DNA from: Candidatus Eiseniibacteriota bacterium | GTDB taxonomy: Bacteria > Eisenbacteria > RBG-16-71-46 > CAIMUX01 | DNA length: 64,000 bases | Reading direction: 5' to 3' | Assembly: GCA_903844735.1 (NCBI GenBank) | Contig: CAIMUX010000064.1 | Coordinates: 60,914 to 124,913 of the forward strand | Shown here: positions 56,304-64,000 of the stretch, piece by piece | Layout of the letters: each line of letters opens with the position of its first letter | How positions within the stretch are numbered: position 1 is the stretch's first letter | Notes under the pieces: model-generated | What the model was told of the DNA's origin: nothing | What the model saw: the letters and a program-made list of their open reading frames with translations, nothing else | The model's database searches: none | Program-made: the position numbers and the translations under genes

Positions 56304-58133
56304 ATGCCCAAGCCCGGACCAACAGATCGCGCCCTTGCCGGTGCGGATGCCGCCGAGGTCCGCCGGGAGTACACCGTGCGCCTGTCCTTCCGGCAGGCGG
56401 AGGAGCGACGCTGGGATAGGCGCAGTGCCCTCCTCTCCGCGGTGCGCCTCGGGGTGTTCCTCACAGGCATCCTTCTCACTTGGCTGGCGTTGCGGACGCA
56501 CGTCCTGAGCGTCTGGTGGCTGATCGCGCCGGCCATCGTCTTCGCGGGGCTGATGGTCGTGCACGAAGTCGTCTTGGACCGCAAGCGCCGGGCGGCCGCC
56601 GCCGCGGCGTACTACCAGGATGGCCTGGACCGGCTGGACCATCGGTGGATCGGACGCGGTCCTTCGGGGGATGACTTCGCGGACCCGAAGCATCCGTTCG
56701 CGGCTGACCTGGACCTGTTCGGCGACGGTTCCCTCTTCCAGTTGCTCTGCCGGGCCCGCACGTCGCAGGGGCAGGAGACGCTGGCCCGTTGGCTCCTGCA
56801 GCCGGCCTCGGTGAAAGAGGCTCTTTCCCGCCAGGAGGCGGTGCGGGAACTCGCGGCGGCGCTCGACTTGCGTGAAGACCTGGCCGTTCTGGGTGCCGGC
56901 GACCCGTCCAAGCTGCGCCTGCAGGGCCTCGTCGACTGGCAGCAGGCACCCGGCCTTCTGCGGTCCCGGCGGGTGCGCACACTCGCCGTCGTGCTGACCT
57001 TCTCGGGCCTGCTCGCCGCCGGCGCCTGGGCCGCCCACCTGGTTCGAGCCACGCCTTTGCTCATCGTGCTCCTCCTGCAGGGGATCTATCGATTTCGCGT
57101 GCAGCGGCAGATGCGCGCCGTCATCGGGGTAACGGACATGGCCATGCGCGACCTGCCGCTCATGGCGGCCGTGCTGGGCCGCTTGGAAAGAGAGCGCTTC
57201 CTGACCGCACACCTGCAGGCTCTGCGAAGGCGCCTCGACACGGACCGGATGAAGCCGTCGCGCCGCCTGCGTCGACTCGAACGATTGCAGGACTGCTTCG
57301 AGGCGCGCCGCAACGTTCTGTTCGCGCCGATTTCGTACCCTCTGCTGTGGGATATCCACGCCGCCATCGCGCTGGAGTCGTGGCGGGAGCGTCACGGCAC
57401 CGCCGTCGTGGGATGGTTCAAGGTCATCGGGGAGTGCGAGGCGCTGGCCTCATTGGCCTGCGTGGCGTACGAAAGTCCGCAGGATGTCTACCCGCAGTTC
57501 ACCACAGATGGGCCTCTGCTCGAAGGAGTCGGACTCGGCCATCCACTGCTGGCGGACCCGGACTGTGTTCGCAACGACCTGCGCCTGGACCGGAATCAGA
57601 GTCTGCTGATCATCAGCGGCTCCAACATGTCGGGAAAGAGCACCTGGCTACGGACGGTCGGTCTGCTGCACGTCCTGGCATTCGCCGGCGCGCCGGTGCG
57701 AGCACGGACCTTGCGCCTCTCACGGCTGACGCTGGGTGCCTCCATCCGCATCCAGGACTCCCTGCACAGCGGCGTTTCTCACTTCGCGGCCGAGGTCCAG
57801 CGACTCAAGCAGATCGTAGACCTCACGGCTCAGGACGGCCCGGTCCTCTACCTCGTCGATGAGGTTCTCCAGGGCACGAACTCTCACGATCGGCGAGTGG
57901 GCACGGAGGCGGTGCTGCACAAGCTGCTCTCCCGGGGAGCCGTCGGCCTTATCACTACGCACGATCTGGCCTTGACCGAGATGGCGGAAGCTCTCGGATC
58001 CCGGGTCGCGAATGTTCACTTTCAGGATCGTGTGATCGACGGGATGATGGTTTTCGATTATCGGGTCCATCCGGGGGTGATCGAGCGGAGCAATGCCCTT
58101 GATCTGATGCGCGCGGCCGGACTGGAAGTGTAG
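56304..58133 (+). CDS. Membrane-anchored MutS-family ATPase
   Basis: The 609-aa product has two hydrophobic regions in the N-terminal half (LSAVRLGVFLTGILLTWLAL with WWLIAPAIVFAGLMVV, and LAVVLTFSGLLAAGAWAAHL with LLIVLLLQGIYRF), about four spans. A MutS core/helical region follows (LFQLLCRARTSQGQETLARW), then the MutS ATPase with Walker A SGSNMSGKSTWLR, Walker B YLVDEVLQGTNSHDR and GVGLITTHD-like switch text (VGLITTHDLAL). The mismatch-recognition and connector domains are absent. This is the transmembrane MutS-like subfamily of unknown function. It is read away from the brnTA relics and has no partner gene. Confidence 0.88.
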   Translation: MPKPGPTDRALAGADAAEVRREYTVRLSFRQAEERRWDRRSALLSAVRLGVFLTGILLTWLALRTHVLSVWWLIAPAIVFAGLMVVHEVVLDRKRRAAAAAAYYQDGLDRLDHRWIGRGPSGDDFADPKHPFAADLDLFGDGSLFQLLCRARTSQGQETLARWLLQPASVKEALSRQEAVRELAAALDLREDLAVLGAGDPSKLRLQGLVDWQQAPGLLRSRRVRTLAVVLTFSGLLAAGAWAAHLVRATPLLIVLLLQGIYRFRVQRQMRAVIGVTDMAMRDLPLMAAVLGRLERERFLTAHLQALRRRLDTDRMKPSRRLRRLERLQDCFEARRNVLFAPISYPLLWDIHAAIALESWRERHGTAVVGWFKVIGECEALASLACVAYESPQDVYPQFTTDGPLLEGVGLGHPLLADPDCVRNDLRLDRNQSLLIISGSNMSGKSTWLRTVGLLHVLAFAGAPVRARTLRLSRLTLGASIRIQDSLHSGVSHFAAEVQRLKQIVDLTAQDGPVLYLVDEVLQGTNSHDRRVGTEAVLHKLLSRGAVGLITTHDLALTEMAEALGSRVANVHFQDRVIDGMMVFDYRVHPGVIERSNALDLMRAAGLEV

Positions 58134-58775
58134 GAGCGCATCCACATCGTGTACAACATCACTCCGGATCCGGATGGAACGATGAACTATCAGCACACTG
58201 TCGCCATCGTTCCGATCGTCGAGACGCTCAAGAGGGACAAGGCAGCCGGGGACAATGAGCTCAGAGCAACCGCGGTCAGAACCGTGACCCGATGGTGGTC
58301 TCCTGCAGCCATGACCGGGACGGGGGGACCGCGCTTCTCATCGACCTCAAGAAGAACGCCCGGCTCTGGGAGGACCTCTGTGACGCAGCGTGTGCCAAGT
58401 CCAGGGCAGCGGAGCCGCTGGATTCTCCCGAGAGCGTCAAGCTTCGACCGGGCCCGCGTGCGAACGATGGCCTCAACGCTGCGGGCGATCCTTGGGTCGG
58501 CGATAACCGTCGCGGCCATCGAATGCAGTTGAAAGCCGATAACGCGCGGCACACCCCGAGTTCCGCCCGTCCCCGGATCAAGAACGATCTGAACCTCGCC
58601 CACTTCCTTGCCCTCGATCCCGCAGCCGGCGAGGGTCGACGCGCCTTCGAGAAGCGGCGCCTCCGGCCGGGCACCCCGCGAGATCACGACGAGGTCGGCA
58701 CCGGAGAGGCGGGCGAGGCGGCCCCCGGAGAACCCATCGCCGCGGGCCAGGAAAACAGTATTGTCGTACGGCATC
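58134..58775. other. Gene-poor spacer holding a duplicated gene fragment
   Basis: In this 642-base region, 58460-58751 is the duplicated fragment listed next. 58134-58459 shows plausible peptide stretches on the plus strand in alternating frames (AIVPIVETLKRDKAAGDNEL, GGTALLIDLKKNARLWEDLC), perhaps a decayed gene, but I recognise no family. Confidence 0.5.
58460..58751 (-). pseudogene. Orphaned 3'-end copy of the downstream phosphoesterase-like gene
   Basis: These 292 bases align without gaps to 59463-59754, inside the gene at 59424-60401, at a constant offset of 1003. I counted 22 mismatches (about 92.5% identity). The frame is preserved (ARGDGFSGGRLARLSGADLV, GCGIEGKEVGEVQIVLDPGT), but there is no 5' part and the homology ends before the original stop. 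It is therefore a fragment. It lies just upstream of vapB, with the intact gene on the far side of vapC. Confidence 0.85.
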
Positions 58776-59009
58776 ATGACTGGTACCCATGAACCCATGC
58801 AGTCCTTGAAATCGAAGAAGATCACTGTACAGATTCCTGCCGGGCCCCTCAAGAAAGCCCAGGAAGCCATTGGCAGGGGGATCACTCCCACCATCCGGCA
58901 AGGACTGGAACTGGTCGCCGCCGGGCGTGCCTTCGAGAAAATCAGAGCGTTACGAGGCCAGGTCCGGTTCTCGGTCGACTGGAGAACGCTCCGCGAAGAT
59001 CGCGGATGA
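58776..59009 (+). CDS. vapB: VapB-type antitoxin
   Basis: In this 77-aa protein (70 aa from the second ATG at 58797), the N-terminus KKITVQIPAGPLKKAQEAIG is a ribbon-helix-helix-like DNA-binding segment. The C-terminal tail (KIRALRGQVRFSVDWRTLRE) is the usual toxin-wrapping extension, and WRTLREDRG is typical of antitoxins that precede PIN toxins. Its stop overlaps the vapC start (ATGA). It likely represses its own promoter, which must lie in or next to the duplicated fragment. Confidence 0.85.
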   Translation: MTGTHEPMQSLKSKKITVQIPAGPLKKAQEAIGRGITPTIRQGLELVAAGRAFEKIRALRGQVRFSVDWRTLREDRG

Positions 59010-59383
59010 TTGCCCTCGACACGAGTTCACTCGTCTCTTTCCTTGCGGGGGAGCAGGGCCGGGATGTCGAAGCCCTGGATCTCGCTCTCGAACAGAAGCA
59101 GGGAGTCCTCCCGCCGGTTGTCCTGGCGGACATGTTGAGTGACCCCAGGCTGCCGGCTTCGGTGGCCAAGCTGTTGCTCGATCTACCACTTCTCCCGTTG
59201 GGTGAAGGTTTCTGGGAAAGGGCGGGGCTCCTTCGGTCCCGGCTCATCCGGAAGGGGCGCAAGGCCCACCTGGCCGACTCGCTCATCGCGCAGGTTTGCA
59301 TTGATCACGATGTCCCCCTCATCACGCGGGACGCCGATTTCGGGGCCATCGCTCGCTCCAGCAGCCTGCGTTTGTTCCCGTAG
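59006..59383 (+). CDS. vapC: VapC-type PIN-domain ribonuclease toxin
   Basis: The 125-aa PIN domain has acidic residues in the expected places: Asp in MIALDTSSLV, Asp in HLADSLIAQ, and Asp in ITRDADFGAI. The second position, usually Glu (xELL), reads LADML here and may be Asp, a point to check for activity. The length is normal. It overlaps vapB by four bases. The pair appears intact, unlike the other toxin-antitoxin remnants nearby. Confidence 0.88.
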   Translation: MIALDTSSLVSFLAGEQGRDVEALDLALEQKQGVLPPVVLADMLSDPRLPASVAKLLLDLPLLPLGEGFWERAGLLRSRLIRKGRKAHLADSLIAQVCIDHDVPLITRDADFGAIARSSSLRLFP

Positions 59384-59423
59384 CCTGGATTCTTTCTGGG
59401 TGGGGTGGGTCGCCGGGCCACCG

Positions 59424-60401
59424 TCACTCCATATTGCGCACAAAAGCCCGAGGCCCCGCGTCGCGAACGATGGCCTCCACGCTGCGGGCGATCCCCGGAT
59501 CAGCGAAAACCGCAGCGTCCATCGGGTGCAGTTGAAAGCCGGTAACGCGCGGGACACCCCGAGTTCCGCCCGTCCCCGGATCAAGAACGATCCGAACCTC
59601 ACCCACTTCCTTGCCCTCAATCCCGCAGCCGACGAGGATCGACGCGCCTTCGAGAAGCGGCGCCTCCGGCCGGGCGCCCCGCGAGAGCACGACGAGGTCG
59701 GCACCGGAGAGGCGGGCGAGGCGGCGTCCGGAGAACCCATCGCCGCGGGCCAGGGCAATCACGAAATCCCCGTGTGCGCGAGCGGCTGAACCGGCGGCGC
59801 GGACCGCGTCATCGGTGAGACTTTCCTCGAGGGCGACGACCGCCACGCGATGCGCTCCCCAGTCTAGGACGTGGGGTGTGCCGGGTGGGTCGGCCTCCAG
59901 GAACACCTCCCGCAGGCGGCGTGCTTCGCGCGGGGCGGTTTGTTCGAGGAAGTCGCGTTCGCCGTGGTCGAGGGCGACGGCCTGCGCGCCGGATCGAGCC
60001 AGCGCGTCCAGCAGCAGGGCTGTGAATCGGCGGGCCACGGTGGGGTCGTTTCGCAGTGGAACCTCGCCCTCGGGGAAGAACCCGCCCGCGTCGAGCACCA
60101 GAGCGGTACCGGCGCGGGCACGCACGGTCGCTGCCGCGCTGCGCAGGAATCCGGTGCGCCGCGCCAGTCCCCCCTGCGGGTTTTTCGGGCAAGCGCACGG
60201 TTCGAGGTTGCCTTGGGTCTCGGCGGTGAAGAAGACCGACAGAGTGTCGGCCGGAGACCCGGTGCGCGCCTGGGTGCCCGACGCGGCGCCCTCCACGACA
60301 AACGCAGTAGCGAGCAGGATGGCCGCCGGCAGGAGCGGCCTTCCGAAGCGGCCGTACTCACTACCCTTACGCCGTCGGTTAGGGCAGCACGGAGCCGGCA
60401 T
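59424..60401 (-). CDS. Secreted metallophosphoesterase-related protein
   Basis: This 325-aa exported protein has signal peptide LLPAAILLATAFVVEGA. The motif LSVFFTAETQGNLEPCACPK, then NPQGGLARRTG, is the N-terminal block of UshA-related (5'-nucleotidase/2',3'-cyclic phosphodiesterase-like) proteins common in genomes of this type. The later DxH/GNH catalytic blocks are weak (LDAGGFFPEGE, LDHGERDF), so hydrolase activity is uncertain. Its start overlaps the giant pseudopilin stop by 23 bases. Its 3' third is duplicated at 58460-58751. Confidence 0.65.
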   Translation of the reverse strand: MPAPCCPNRRRKGSEYGRFGRPLLPAAILLATAFVVEGAASGTQARTGSPADTLSVFFTAETQGNLEPCACPKNPQGGLARRTGFLRSAAATVRARAGTALVLDAGGFFPEGEVPLRNDPTVARRFTALLLDALARSGAQAVALDHGERDFLEQTAPREARRLREVFLEADPPGTPHVLDWGAHRVAVVALEESLTDDAVRAAGSAARAHGDFVIALARGDGFSGRRLARLSGADLVVLSRGARPEAPLLEGASILVGCGIEGKEVGEVRIVLDPGTGGTRGVPRVTGFQLHPMDAAVFADPGIARSVEAIVRDAGPRAFVRNME

Positions 60402-63267
60402 AGACCCTCAGATCGTCGAACCGCCCGGCGCCCCGTCGTGTCGCGACACCGACTTTCCCAGTGGACCAAGTGGAAGAGACATCCGTGTAGTTCACCACCT
60501 GCACGCAATCAATCCAGCCCTTGATATTGTTATTCGCGGGACCGCCCGTGACCTGCACCCGCAGACTGTACCATTGGCCGTCGATCATCGGGAGGGGGAT
60601 CGACACCAGGGTCGTGAACGTTCCGGTCCTCATCCTTGACACATACACCCTGTCGTCGAGGGTGCTGATTCCGAACAGGTAGTAGTTAAGGACGTCCTGC
60701 TCCCGAAACACCAGGTAGAGCGAACGGTAGCCGGAGCCGGTAGTGGTGCTGCCACCGGTCACTTTGACCTTGGCCTCCATGGTGAGGTTTCCCAGACCGG
60801 TGATCCCATCCTTGGTTATCATGTAGTTGCTGCTACTGGTGCTGCTCTGTGCCAGCTCCCCGCTGCCGATAGGGATTGACCACATGGGACTGGGCGCCGT
60901 GCCGACCGAAGTCCAACCGCTGTAGGTTCCCTCGAAGCCCTCGACAAGCAGTGCCGCCGACGGGGTGTCCGTCGCCGTGCAGTACCCCGAACTCCCCTGG
61001 AACCGCAGCTCGAGCGGCACTCCGTTCATCGCTGCATTGAATACTACCTTCAGCGGTCGCCCGTCCGCATGGAGGACCGAATAGGGGACGGCCGAGTCGT
61101 TGATATTCAGAACCGAGCCGGAAGGCCGGGCGCCCACGTTGCCATCTCCACCCGCCGAACCGTCGCTTGCCCAGATCTTCACCAGGGGCCGCCCGTACCA
61201 GACCTCCTGGACGAGCGCGCCGCCGGTGAAGGTCGGTGTCATACGGGTGATCGTTTCACCCGAGGTGCTGCTGGACCAGAGCTCGAGATGGACCGCGCAG
61301 TTCGACTGGTCCGTCGCCCAGGAAGAGCAGACATCACTCACCCCGCAGGCGATGCAGGTGGTCGTTCCGCTGCCCTCCGCTGAGGCTGTCGATTCGTGCT
61401 CGGGCGTGCAGCGATCGAACGTTGTGACCGTAGCGTAGAGCACTTGACAGTTGCCGAGGCCGGTCAGCTCCTTCTCGCACACAGAGCCCAGGGTGGCTTC
61501 AGCGGCCGTGACCGTGACCGGGCTCGATCCCTGGGCCGCGAAGGTACCGCTGTAGGGACCGCCTGCTGTAGCGCCGTAGTAGATTTTGTACCCGGCCAGA
61601 TCGCAGTCGGTGGTGTTGGCCGGCCACTGCAGCCGCACGCGGTCGTCCAACGCGGTGACGGTGAGGTACGACGGCGTGGCCGGGGCGGCGGCGTCACAAT
61701 CGCCCCAGAGCGTGACCGGGACGGCGGCCGAGGTCAGATACTCGCCGTCGTGGTCGCACTCGTCCACGCAGCGCATGTTCAAGTACCAGGTCTGGCACGG
61801 GGTGAGGCCCGTGAGCACCGCGGAGTCGGCCGGTGCGTCTACCTCGGTGAGGAAGGTCTCGGCGCTGGGAGAGGTAGACGCGTAGATCTTGTAGGCGTGA
61901 ATGTCATCCGCCAGGAGGGTGGTGCCGTCCGTGCGTTGCGTGAAGGCGGGCCACACCAGGACAGCCGAGCCCGTGCTGGTGCCCGCATGCGCCGTGAGGC
62001 CGGTCGGCGGCGCCGGCGGCGGCGGCAGGCTCTTGCTTACCTCGTTGCTGCCGGTGCCCTCGTTGCCACAGGCCTTGGCCTGAACCCGGTAATAGTAGGT
62101 GTTGCAGTCGGACGTCGCCGGGTCGGTCCACGTGGTCGTGGAAATCACCGTGGCGACCCGTTTGGCGTCCGTCGCGGTGAAGCCGGCGGCGACATCGCGG
62201 TAGATGCAATACGATACCGGGGTGGCGATGGCTGCCCCGGTCGTGAACAAAGTGACCGGGCTCCATGCCAGGTTCGCCCCCGCGCCGGTGACGAAGTGGA
62301 GGCCGGCCGGGATCTGCGGCACCAGAGCGGAGGTCATGTCGGCCATCCCACCGCAGCGATAGCTCTCCACGCCGGACCGGCTGACGCACGTCACGGCGAG
62401 GTAGTAGACATCCCCATCGACGAGCCCCGGGATGGTCCACTGGTTGATGGTGCGCGCGAGCTTGGTGTACATGCTGAGAGCGTTCGGGTCGGTCCCGAAG
62501 TAGAGCCCGAAGTAGCCGATCTCGGAGAGCGGGAGCGCGGTGGCGTCGGTGTTCGTGGTGGGAGTGGTCCAGGTCAGCGTTGCCGACTCGCAGTTGGGAT
62601 ACGTAAGCGAGACGAAGCCTGGATTCGACGGGCGGCTTCGCGCGGGGGAAAGGGGAAGGTTTCGCGGGTAGATGGTGCTGGAGAGAACCATCTGCGGGTA
62701 GGCCCCCGCTATCTCGCGCGAGGCGGCCACCGTCAGCGTGACCATGACCTCCCCCACCAGTTCCGGCTGTGGCACCGGGTTGGCCAATTCCGCGCCGCCA
62801 CCGTTGAACCAGCGAAAAGCCAGGCCGCCGGGGGCGATGCCGTAGGCCTGGGGGGCGCTGTAGAGCACCACGCCCATGGTATCGCGTACGACCTTCATGA
62901 GGATCGTGTCGTTCGGGTTCGGGGTGTCCGGATCGCCATCCGAAGAGAGGAAGAAGCTCACACGCTCGGCCCCGGCATTGTCATCCAGCAGATCGGCCAC
63001 AAACTCCACCGAGTCGGGCCCCGCGTAAAAGATCGACGGCTGCGTCGGGTCCTTTCCGTAGCTGACATGACGCAAGTCATCCGAAAGCGACTGGATCCCC
63101 ACCCGGATGTTCTGCTGCATCTCGGTCATGATCAAGTTGCGGTCAGAGCTGCGCTGTCCGACAGACAGCATCTGGGCCAGCGAGACCGAGACGACGCCGG
63201 TGATGACGACAGCCACCATCACCTCGACGAGAGTGAACCCGGGAGAGCGGCGAAGCGACGACAACAT
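60379..63267 (-). CDS. Giant pseudopilin with FN3 repeats and C-terminal LamG-like domain
   Basis: The 962-aa product has a prepilin N-terminus, FTLVEVMVAVVITGVVSVSL preceded by Gly, the cleavage site with Glu+5. A PilW/GspJ-like region extends to ~200. About four FN3-like modules cover 200-640 (NCESATLTWTTPTTN, PPTGLTAHAGTSTGSAVLVW, VTALDDRVRLQWPANTT). A Cys-rich segment follows, then a C-terminal ~190 residues resembling a LamG/concanavalin-type lectin fold (FEGTYSGWTSVGTAPSPMWS, SLYLVFREQDVLNYYLFGIS). Ordinary minor pseudopilins are 150-350 aa. A pilus- or pseudopilus-tip adhesin is inferred. It follows the second pseudopilin gene by 29 bases. Confidence 0.85.
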   Translation of the reverse strand: MLSSLRRSPGFTLVEVMVAVVITGVVSVSLAQMLSVGQRSSDRNLIMTEMQQNIRVGIQSLSDDLRHVSYGKDPTQPSIFYAGPDSVEFVADLLDDNAGAERVSFFLSSDGDPDTPNPNDTILMKVVRDTMGVVLYSAPQAYGIAPGGLAFRWFNGGGAELANPVPQPELVGEVMVTLTVAASREIAGAYPQMVLSSTIYPRNLPLSPARSRPSNPGFVSLTYPNCESATLTWTTPTTNTDATALPLSEIGYFGLYFGTDPNALSMYTKLARTINQWTIPGLVDGDVYYLAVTCVSRSGVESYRCGGMADMTSALVPQIPAGLHFVTGAGANLAWSPVTLFTTGAAIATPVSYCIYRDVAAGFTATDAKRVATVISTTTWTDPATSDCNTYYYRVQAKACGNEGTGSNEVSKSLPPPPAPPTGLTAHAGTSTGSAVLVWPAFTQRTDGTTLLADDIHAYKIYASTSPSAETFLTEVDAPADSAVLTGLTPCQTWYLNMRCVDECDHDGEYLTSAAVPVTLWGDCDAAAPATPSYLTVTALDDRVRLQWPANTTDCDLAGYKIYYGATAGGPYSGTFAAQGSSPVTVTAAEATLGSVCEKELTGLGNCQVLYATVTTFDRCTPEHESTASAEGSGTTTCIACGVSDVCSSWATDQSNCAVHLELWSSSTSGETITRMTPTFTGGALVQEVWYGRPLVKIWASDGSAGGDGNVGARPSGSVLNINDSAVPYSVLHADGRPLKVVFNAAMNGVPLELRFQGSSGYCTATDTPSAALLVEGFEGTYSGWTSVGTAPSPMWSIPIGSGELAQSSTSSSNYMITKDGITGLGNLTMEAKVKVTGGSTTTGSGYRSLYLVFREQDVLNYYLFGISTLDDRVYVSRMRTGTFTTLVSIPLPMIDGQWYSLRVQVTGGPANNNIKGWIDCVQVVNYTDVSSTWSTGKVGVATRRGAGRFDDLRVYAGSVLP

Positions 63268-63296
63268 GGGAAAACCTCCGTGGCCCGGGCCTTACG

Positions 63297-63821
63297 TTAC
63301 AACTGCACGCGCGCCATGCGCACCGTGACCCGCCCGGTGCGCACCACCGAGACCACGGCGGTGTCGCCGCGGCTGCCGAGGAATCGCACCACGGCCGGCG
63401 CATCCTCTTCACGCACGGTCCCGCGCGGCTCCATGACCACCGTCACCGCGTCGGCATCGCCGCCGATGACCGCCTGCATCTCTTCGATCCCCTCGGCGGC
63501 GTACGCCACATCGGGCTCGCGCACCCAGGTCGAGTCGGTGTCCTGGCGCTCGATCGCGTAGCTCAGCGCCGTGGGATCGAGCACGACCCGGTACGGCACC
63601 CGATGCGAGACCGCCAGCACCCGGGCGGTCTGCAGGCGTGTGGAGAGGTTGCGAGCCTCGCCCTCCAGCCGGTTCCATTCATTGCGGCGTCCCATGTCCG
63701 GCATGGCCACGACGAGGAGTATGCCGAAAATGACCACCACCACCATCACCTCGAGAAGCGTGAAGCCTCCCCGTGGCTCCGTCCGGTGAGGCGGTCCCGC
63801 GGCGGTGTCGGCATCTTGCAT
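63297..63821 (-). CDS. GspH/FimT-like pseudopilin
   Basis: The 174-aa product has prepilin motif GFTLLEVMVVVVIFGILLVV, the Glu+5 processing site and a long hydrophobic helix after an 18-residue leader. The downstream beta domain is GspH-like (NLSTRLQTARVLAVSHRVPY, VVMEPRGTVREEDAPAVVRF). AAGGAG precedes the ATG. It is co-directional with the giant pseudopilin and probably part of a larger type II secretion or type IV pilus cluster continuing beyond the right edge. Confidence 0.88.
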   Translation of the reverse strand: MQDADTAAGPPHRTEPRGGFTLLEVMVVVVIFGILLVVAMPDMGRRNEWNRLEGEARNLSTRLQTARVLAVSHRVPYRVVLDPTALSYAIERQDTDSTWVREPDVAYAAEGIEEMQAVIGGDADAVTVVMEPRGTVREEDAPAVVRFLGSRGDTAVVSVVRTGRVTVRMARVQL

Positions 63822-64000
63822 TGCGCTTCTCCTTGGCCCGGTGGTCTGCGACGGCCCTGGTTAGTCCTCGAATAAGCGAGGTGCCATCGTGATGTGCCTC
63901 GTCGGCTCCGCGAGCGGGCCTTTCGAGGCGCTTGGGGGCGGTGTGATGCCCCGGAACCGGTCGCTCGCGGCCGGGTTTCGTCCTGAACGTCGGACATGAC
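63822..64000. other. Right-edge sequence, no gene supported
   Basis: The 179 bases to the window end hold only Arg/Pro-rich open frames without family resemblance. It is probably the spacer before the pseudopilin gene or the tail of an upstream gene cut by the edge. Confidence 0.4.

Noticed and set aside
61396..63561. 721-codon plus-strand open frame opposite the pseudopilins
   Set aside because: The opposite strand encodes prepilin motifs and FN3 modules in two consecutive frames; this one has no start signal or recognisable domains and bridges two real genes.

Overview
The window is 64 kb of high-GC bacterial DNA, apparently from a Gram-negative of the FCB superphylum, closest in style to Candidatus Eisenbacteria or a neighbouring candidate phylum. 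This placement is inferred from gene families, not from a marker tree. The clues are a TonB receptor, a PorV/PorQ-type protein, FlgD-like C-terminal sorting domains (VFPNPYRG and NRPNPFG), a TlpA / DUF6029 / Omp28 trio, MoxR-Bat genes with BatB-BatC and BatD-BatE fusions, a bactofilin, and pseudopilins carrying fibronectin type III (FN3) domains. Most genes start with ATG behind a clear GGAGG, with some GTG and TTG starts. I found no tRNA, rRNA, CRISPR array or complete insertion sequence.

Layout. 1-3.0 kb (-): an edge-truncated secreted protein and a TPR protein split in two at a 12-G tract. 3.1-9 kb: hutI, a divergent zinc-type CDF exporter, a decayed AlbA_2/RecG-like gene and a DinG-type helicase. 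9-10.5 kb: a lipoprotein multiheme cytochrome with a collagen-like stalk, preceded by a Fur-like box. 10.5-14 kb (-): an OPT peptide transporter followed by tryptophanase. 14.2-19 kb: a frameshifted saccharopine dehydrogenase-like gene, a SirB1-type protein, an FN3 lipoprotein and dusB. 19.2-31 kb (+): a five-gene envelope operon (TonB receptor, PorV-like, NHL-like lipoprotein, sorting-domain protein, lipoprotein) and a separate OB-fold/FlgD-domain secreted protein. 31-45.7 kb (-): a long run of mostly overlapping genes, moxR, DUF58, batA-associated, batA, batBC, batDE, PTS EIIA, zinc ribbon, amidohydrolase, GAF-GAF-SpoIIE phosphatase, bactofilin and rhomboid. 45.8-49.1 kb (-): HIT, an orphan DNA methyltransferase, glyA and a low-MW phosphatase. 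49.5-55.3 kb (+): tlpA, DUF6029, an Omp28-like PEGA lipoprotein and ligA. 55.3-59.4 kb: a toxin-antitoxin graveyard (nucleotidyltransferase relic, hicB, brnT/brnA relics, intact vapBC) around a membrane MutS-like ATPase. 59.4-64 kb (-): a secreted phosphoesterase-like protein and two pseudopilins, one 962 aa long.

How the genes fit together. Much of the window is envelope biology: outer-membrane uptake, exported sorting-domain proteins, extracellular electron transfer, periplasmic thiol chemistry, and the membrane VWA/MoxR chaperone system. Metabolic content centres on amino acids and peptides (hutI, OPT plus tryptophanase, glyA).

The most unusual features are: a 292-bp partial duplication of a gene 3' end that brackets vapBC; short tandem-repeat expansions inside conserved enzymes (LigA next to its catalytic lysine, the amidohydrolase, the CDF N-terminus); a ~26-bp element repeated in three intergenic regions; a tryptophanase with a tyrosine phenol-lyase-like backbone; and a giant FN3 pseudopilin. 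Several single-base disruptions in otherwise intact genes (TPR protein, dehydrogenase, batB) may be assembly indels rather than true decay.
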